From a virus: a stretch of DNA of 23,877 bases. A model generated the notes under the pieces. It made no database searches and was not told the DNA's origin. It was given only the letters and a program-made list of their open reading frames with translations. The stretch covers positions 1 to 23,877 of IMG/VR virus record IMGVR_UViG_3300049830_000167. One strand, 5' to 3'. Below, piece after piece: positions 21,460 to 23,877 of the stretch (its first letter is position 1; every line of letters starts with the position of its first letter). A program made the position numbers and the translations under genes.

Positions 21460-21822
21460 TTATTTGTTTGCGATCGCCAACAGTATATCCGCATGGCATG
21501 GTTGATCCAGCGCGCACCAGCACGCCAGATCGTGGCCGCGCAACTCGCGTTTGACATCATCAATGCTGATGCCGAGCTGGCCGCGTAGTAGTTTGGTGCG
21601 AAACGCGGCTACGGCTTCGGCTGCATCGATGATCTCGCGATTGAGCACAATTGCCGCAAACTCAATATCGCCGCGTTTTTTGCGCAAATTGCCTTGCACG
21701 AGATGGCTTCCAACACGAAACGGGTTACCCCACTTCGACGGCCGCCCGACGCATATCGCGCCTTCAGGCTTGCGCCAGCCGCGTGAGCGCTTGAGCTGAA
21801 TTCGCTTCGGTGTCGTGCTCAT
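21460..21822 (-). CDS. DUF4326 domain protein
   Basis: The 120-residue product matches DUF4326. It has an N-terminal RIQLKRSRGWRKPEGAICVG, then RPSKWGNPF (about 27-35), a helical middle (FAAIVLNREIIDAAEAVAAF) and the C-terminal LRGHDLACWC with a PCHADILLAIAN ending. The conserved Cys-Trp-Cys and Cys-His pairs probably bind metal or build the active site. DUF4326 is common in phages, but its activity is not established to my knowledge. The ATG overlaps the preceding stop (ATGA), and AGGAGGG lies inside the end of that gene. Confidence 0.85.
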   Translation of the reverse strand: MSTTPKRIQLKRSRGWRKPEGAICVGRPSKWGNPFRVGSHLVQGNLRKKRGDIEFAAIVLNREIIDAAEAVAAFRTKLLRGQLGISIDDVKRELRGHDLACWCALDQPCHADILLAIANK

Positions 21823-22265
21823 TTGCCCTCCTGCTCAGCACGCGCGGTGATGGCTGCATCGAGGATGCAATTTTTGATGAGCGTCCACACATCGCGCGGC
21901 GGACCTTCATCCTCAAGACGGCCGGTAGCAACATTTTCGCGTTGACCAACCGGAGACCAAGCCTTGCGCGACAGGCAATAATCATAGTTGTTTCTGTGAT
22001 CCACGCCAAGCCTTGCGCTCGTCGGTGAAATAGCCATGCTAGCGATGAGGCGATAGTCTCCATCGGGAGTCAGACACCGAACGTCAACAGCTATGTCCAT
22101 CAACTCACCAGCCTCATCACTGGCCTCATCCACGGCCATCTCCATGACGAATTGACCGCCAACGCACGCGACGACGCGCCAACCGCGCCTGCCTTCACGA
22201 CCGAGCCTGTCCAGGGTCTCACCGCGATTTGAGTCAAAATCGACGATCTGGTATTTGTATTTCAT
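21819..22265 (-). CDS. DUF4177-like N-terminal domain protein
   Basis: The product is 148 residues from the ATG in an ATGA overlap with the upstream gene; a TTG two codons earlier is less likely. The N-terminus KYQIVDFDSNRGETLDRLGR, then EGRRGWRVVACVGGQFVMEM, has the strand-helix-strand pattern and 'G-x-x-GW' of DUF4177-type small domains. The remaining 100 residues (MDIAVDVRCLTPDGDYRLIA, VWTLIKNCILDAAITARAEQ) are unfamiliar. The similarity is by pattern only. The function is unknown. It is part of the coupled leftward chain. Confidence 0.65.
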   Translation of the reverse strand: MKYKYQIVDFDSNRGETLDRLGREGRRGWRVVACVGGQFVMEMAVDEASDEAGELMDIAVDVRCLTPDGDYRLIASMAISPTSARLGVDHRNNYDYCLSRKAWSPVGQRENVATGRLEDEGPPRDVWTLIKNCILDAAITARAEQEGK

Positions 22266-22567
22266 TCGCAATTCTCAATTGTCGTATCAGCGATGGATTG
22301 AATCGCCAAGACGATTTCGGTGAACGAGTGATGATCGGAGATTACCAAGTGTTGGCGCAACACAGATTCCGCGTTAGCTGTCGTGCGTAGGAGGTGCCGC
22401 GATTCCTCCTCCGAACGAAAGAACCGACAGCGAACTACATCATCACCTGGATCGTAATCCACAAAGCCATAATCCATGAGGCCAGGGTTACGACTAGACA
22501 CATAGATAATCTGTGTGCCTGGCGACAAGCGCTTATATCGTAGCTTTACCGTCGTCGCTGTCCCCAT
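22262..22567 (-). CDS. Hypothetical protein
   Basis: The product is 101 residues with an AAGGAG ribosome site 5 nt before the ATG. The first half is beta-rich and basic (VKLRYKRLSPGTQIIYVSSR), with acidic DYDPGDD. The second half is helical (EEESRHLLRTTANAESVLRQ, FTEIVLAIQSIAD). No family was recognised. The gene overlaps the end of the upstream gene by 35 bp and the start of the downstream gene by 4 bp. Confidence 0.65.
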   Translation of the reverse strand: MGTATTVKLRYKRLSPGTQIIYVSSRNPGLMDYGFVDYDPGDDVVRCRFFRSEEESRHLLRTTANAESVLRQHLVISDHHSFTEIVLAIQSIADTTIENCE

Positions 22568-22868
22568 ACTTCTCCTTCAATCTCGCCAGTTCTTCGCGCT
22601 CTTGCGCCATGAGACTGTATGTCTCTATGCGCTTGTGGGCTATAAACTCATCCTTCGTGATGAGATCCCGCAAGTAAGCGCAATCGATATCCGTTTCATC
22701 GTCTGTCGATATGCACGCACAATCATCGGCATCGTTGAACACCGTGATTTGGATGAACGTGCCATCGGTAAACGACATGAATACCAATCGCTCTTCGCAG
22801 TATATGCCTTTTACCGTCTTGCCGACGACATTGGCGTCAGCGGCGATGCGTTTGTCAAGTGCGCTCAT
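22533..22868 (-). CDS. GKTV/FTD-motif protein (paralogue B)
   Basis: The product is 111 residues from ATG 22868, in an ATGA overlap with the preceding gene and with GGATGGAG upstream. The longer ORF to 23024 only covers that gene. Residues 15-37 share GKTV-x5-C-x8-FTD with the 20595-20885 product. A Cys/Asp-rich middle (DADDCACISTDDETDIDCAY) follows, then a charged C-terminal helix (YSLMAQEREELARLKEKYGD). The function is unknown. The shared N-terminal domain with different tails suggests duplication and divergence. Confidence 0.7.
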   Translation of the reverse strand: MSALDKRIAADANVVGKTVKGIYCEERLVFMSFTDGTFIQITVFNDADDCACISTDDETDIDCAYLRDLITKDEFIAHKRIETYSLMAQEREELARLKEKYGDSDDGKATI

Positions 22869-23119
22869 GCTCCATCCTTCCAGTCGGTCACAGGCCGATA
22901 CACTCTCGCTCGGCTCGGCCACTGGCATGATACCTGCCGCAGCCATCGCCTTGACACCAGCTCGACAAGTGCGCGATCGACACACGCGCGATGAGTGACG
23001 ATTCCCTGACGGCTGACGATCCATGCGCGCTCATCATCGTTACGCAGCGGGGGAGGGTAGCAGATAACCGCTTCATCGCGGTTCAGCTGGAGTCTCTGTA
23101 GAAGATCCATCGCTTTCAT
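22865..23119 (-). CDS. Small protein, possible winged-helix type
   Basis: The product is 84 residues from ATG 23119, which has AAGGAAGGA about 7 nt upstream. The ATG 12 nt later is a second choice, and the ORF to 23149 has no ribosome site. The segment ACVDRALVELVSRRWLRQV, then RARVYRPV, has the look of a recognition helix and wing of a small winged-helix domain. This is only a pattern impression. The gene overlaps the upstream gene by 47 bp and the next by 4 bp. Confidence 0.55.
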   Translation of the reverse strand: MKAMDLLQRLQLNRDEAVICYPPPLRNDDERAWIVSRQGIVTHRACVDRALVELVSRRWLRQVSCQWPSRARVYRPVTDWKDGA

Positions 23120-23459
23120 TTTTATTGTCCTTCCTTGTCTTGAATTCAAACGCCGTTATCGCCGCGTTGGCGATTGCCTCGGCGGCTGACGCACCAACTG
23201 TTGTGATATCCGACTCGTAATTGGCTACAAACCAATTGCTGCCACGGTAAAACAATCGCCATGACGGGCGGAATAGCGTTATCGCCTCATTCAGATCCGT
23301 GCTGTATTGCGGCAGGTAGCCGACATTCTCGATCACCGGGTGACGAATGGTGTGGCCTTCGCCATCGTCGATATCAAACCATGCAACGATGTGGCCTAGA
23401 GCCTCGGCGATGGCGATGTCGAGGGTCCGATCGGCGGGCGTGTTGTTAATGTCGCTCAT
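23073..23459 (-). CDS. Phage ABA-sandwich-domain-like protein
   Basis: The product is 128 residues from ATG 23459 (ATGA overlap with the 45-aa gene). The same frame runs on to 23801 only through the hexanucleotide repeat and should not be included. The sequence pattern IAEALGHIVAWFDID, then LPQYSTDLNEAITLFRPSW, and GASAAEAIANAAITAFEF matches phage ABA sandwich-type proteins: the conserved 'P-x-YSTD-x-x-A' with a C-terminal A/S-x-x-x-A helix. The C-terminus is a hydrophilic tail. The role of this family is not known. Confidence 0.75.
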   Translation of the reverse strand: MSDINNTPADRTLDIAIAEALGHIVAWFDIDDGEGHTIRHPVIENVGYLPQYSTDLNEAITLFRPSWRLFYRGSNWFVANYESDITTVGASAAEAIANAAITAFEFKTRKDNKNESDGSSTETPAEPR

Positions 23460-23593
23460 GCGACGTCTCGCTTCGTCAGTATCACGACGACGCCATCGCG
23501 CATCTCTACGCCCGTCACGCGCTCGTCGGAAGCCTCTCCCCATTCGGATACCCAGACGCTCGCGACCGGCCGGACCGAAATCGCGCGCGACAT
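23456..23593 (-). CDS. 45-residue hypothetical protein between GY-rich and ABA genes
   Basis: This short gene begins at ATG 23593, 2 nt after the GY-rich stop, with AAAGGTG 8-9 nt upstream. It ends in an ATGA overlap with the ABA-like gene. The product MSRAISVRPVASVWVSEWGE, then VEMRDGVVVILTKRDVA, reads as a small beta-rich protein. Coupling on both sides and ordinary composition support a real gene, although it is too short for most gene finders. Confidence 0.6.
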   Translation of the reverse strand: MSRAISVRPVASVWVSEWGEASDERVTGVEMRDGVVVILTKRDVA

Positions 23594-23595
23594 CC

Positions 23596-23820
23596 TCAGC
23601 ACCTTTGCGCGTTTTGTCGATCGGGGCCGGCGCCGTTGCCGTAGCCGTAGCCGTCGCCGGAGCCGTTGCCGTAGCCGTCGCCGGAGCCGTAGCCGTCGCC
23701 GTCGCCGTAGCCGTCGCCGTAGCCGTAGCCGTAGCCGTAGCCGTAGCCGTAGCCGTAGCCGTAGCCGTAGCCGTCGCCGGAGCCGTAGCCGTAGCCGTCA
23801 ACTAGAAGAATTTTGTCCAT
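23596..23820 (-). CDS. Gly-Tyr dipeptide-repeat protein
   Basis: The product is 74 residues: an N-terminal MDKILLVD, then 29 consecutive Gly-X dipeptides (X = Tyr, Asp, Ser or Asn, plus one Ala and one Pro at the end; nine GY in a row at the longest), then DRQNAQRC. Low-complexity small proteins of this style occur in several phages without known function. A Gly-Tyr-rich chain is expected to be disordered and self-associating. The ribosome site is weak, and the ATG overlaps the end of a probable upstream gene. All three frames across the repeat are open. This one is chosen because it has a compact start and is followed by a coupled gene. Confidence 0.6.
   Translation of the reverse strand: MDKILLVDGYGYGSGDGYGYGYGYGYGYGYGYGYGDGYGDGDGYGSGDGYGNGSGDGYGYGNGAGPDRQNAQRC
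23623..23796 (-). repeat. Hexanucleotide tandem repeat (29 units of GGCNNC type)
   Basis: Twenty-nine 6-bp units lie in succession, mostly GGCTAC on the reverse strand (GTAGCC on the forward). Nine perfect units are uninterrupted at 23719-23772. Unit gain or loss keeps the frame, so it changes protein length by GY pairs rather than switching the gene off. Confidence 0.95.
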
Positions 23821-23877
23821 TTCACAGAGTCCGCCGCAATCATGTGGACGACTGCATGCATGCCAGCTTTCACATCG
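23802..23877 (-). CDS. C-terminal end of an upstream gene (partial)
   Basis: This frame is open from the window edge to a TAG at 23802-23804 and encodes 24 residues (VKAGMHAVVHMIAADSVKWT and a few more). It overlaps the GY-rich start by 19 bp, which is the overlap style of this operon. Too little is visible to name it, and chance remains possible. Confidence 0.35.
   Translation of the reverse strand, partial: DVKAGMHAVVHMIAADSVKWTKFF

Noticed and set aside
23623-23796. The short tandem repeat as a CRISPR array.
   Set aside because: The unit is 6 bp without spacers and encodes Gly-X dipeptides in frame.
23460-23801. N-terminal extension of the ABA-sandwich-like gene up to 23801.
   Set aside because: It would consist of the repeat plus an Arg-rich shadow of the 45-codon gene. 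The ATG at 23459 in an ATGA overlap is the normal start for this operon.
23347-23805. Forward ORF and the reverse ORF to 23801 across the repeat (Ala-Val and Ala-Thr runs).
   Set aside because: A 6-bp repeat without stops is open in every frame. The GY frame has a start and coupled neighbours; the others only run through.

Overview
The window is a contiguous stretch of a tailed double-stranded DNA phage or prophage of siphovirus type (HK97-fold capsid, long non-contractile tail). It holds a complete late module: terminase, portal, MuF-like protein, prohead protease/scaffold, major capsid, head-tail connectors, tail tube, tape measure, distal tail, fibre and hub proteins. No integrase, lysis gene, replication gene, tRNA or host housekeeping gene is visible, so lifestyle and host cannot be read directly. 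GC content is high (about 58-60 % in samples of the structural genes), and translation starts on the reverse strand use strong AGGAGG sites, so the host is bacterial. The protein styles would suit a Chloroflexota or similar environmental host, but that is a guess.

Layout. (1) 1-1452: a 5'-truncated DNA methyltransferase (+) converges on a leftward unit of a SplB-like radical SAM enzyme and a small ribbon-helix-helix-like protein, driven by a strong sigma70-like promoter inside the start of the small terminase gene. (2) 1490-6647 (+): terminase small and large subunits, portal, MuF-like head morphogenesis protein, a Cys-rich protein and a gp10-like protein, nearly all overlapping or abutting. 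(3) 6616-7284 (-): an AT-richer zinc-ribbon gene inserted in reverse orientation, followed by a candidate promoter and a very strong intrinsic terminator (7329-7460) that stands between the first half of the late genes and the capsid genes. (4) 7504-20598 (+): protease/scaffold, major capsid, connectors, tail tube, chaperone-like protein, 1023-residue tape measure, Dit-like protein, fibre, Gp37-like hub protein and a small tip protein. (5) 20595-23877 (-): a tightly coupled leftward chain of at least eleven small genes, mostly unknown, including a DUF4326 protein, a phage ABA-sandwich-like protein, a Gly-Tyr repeat protein, a DUF4177-like protein and two paralogues with a GKTV...FTD motif. It converges on the late operon with a 3-bp overlap.

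The most interesting signals are regulatory and architectural. They are a canonical -1 slippery heptamer (CCCAAAA) two codons before the portal stop, 7 nt upstream of a 7-bp all-GC stem, which would fuse portal to the MuF protein (the MuF frame has no credible start of its own); a lambda C/Nu3-like nested scaffold start; a tape measure whose conserved TP901-like core is split by about 530 residues of charged coiled coil; a 13-codon leader ORF with a perfect ribosome site followed by a 16-bp hairpin that reaches into the next ribosome site; a capsid-gene terminator with its own upstream promoter (an approximately 115-nt RNA or attenuator); and stem-loops without U-tracts directly after the major capsid and tail tube genes.
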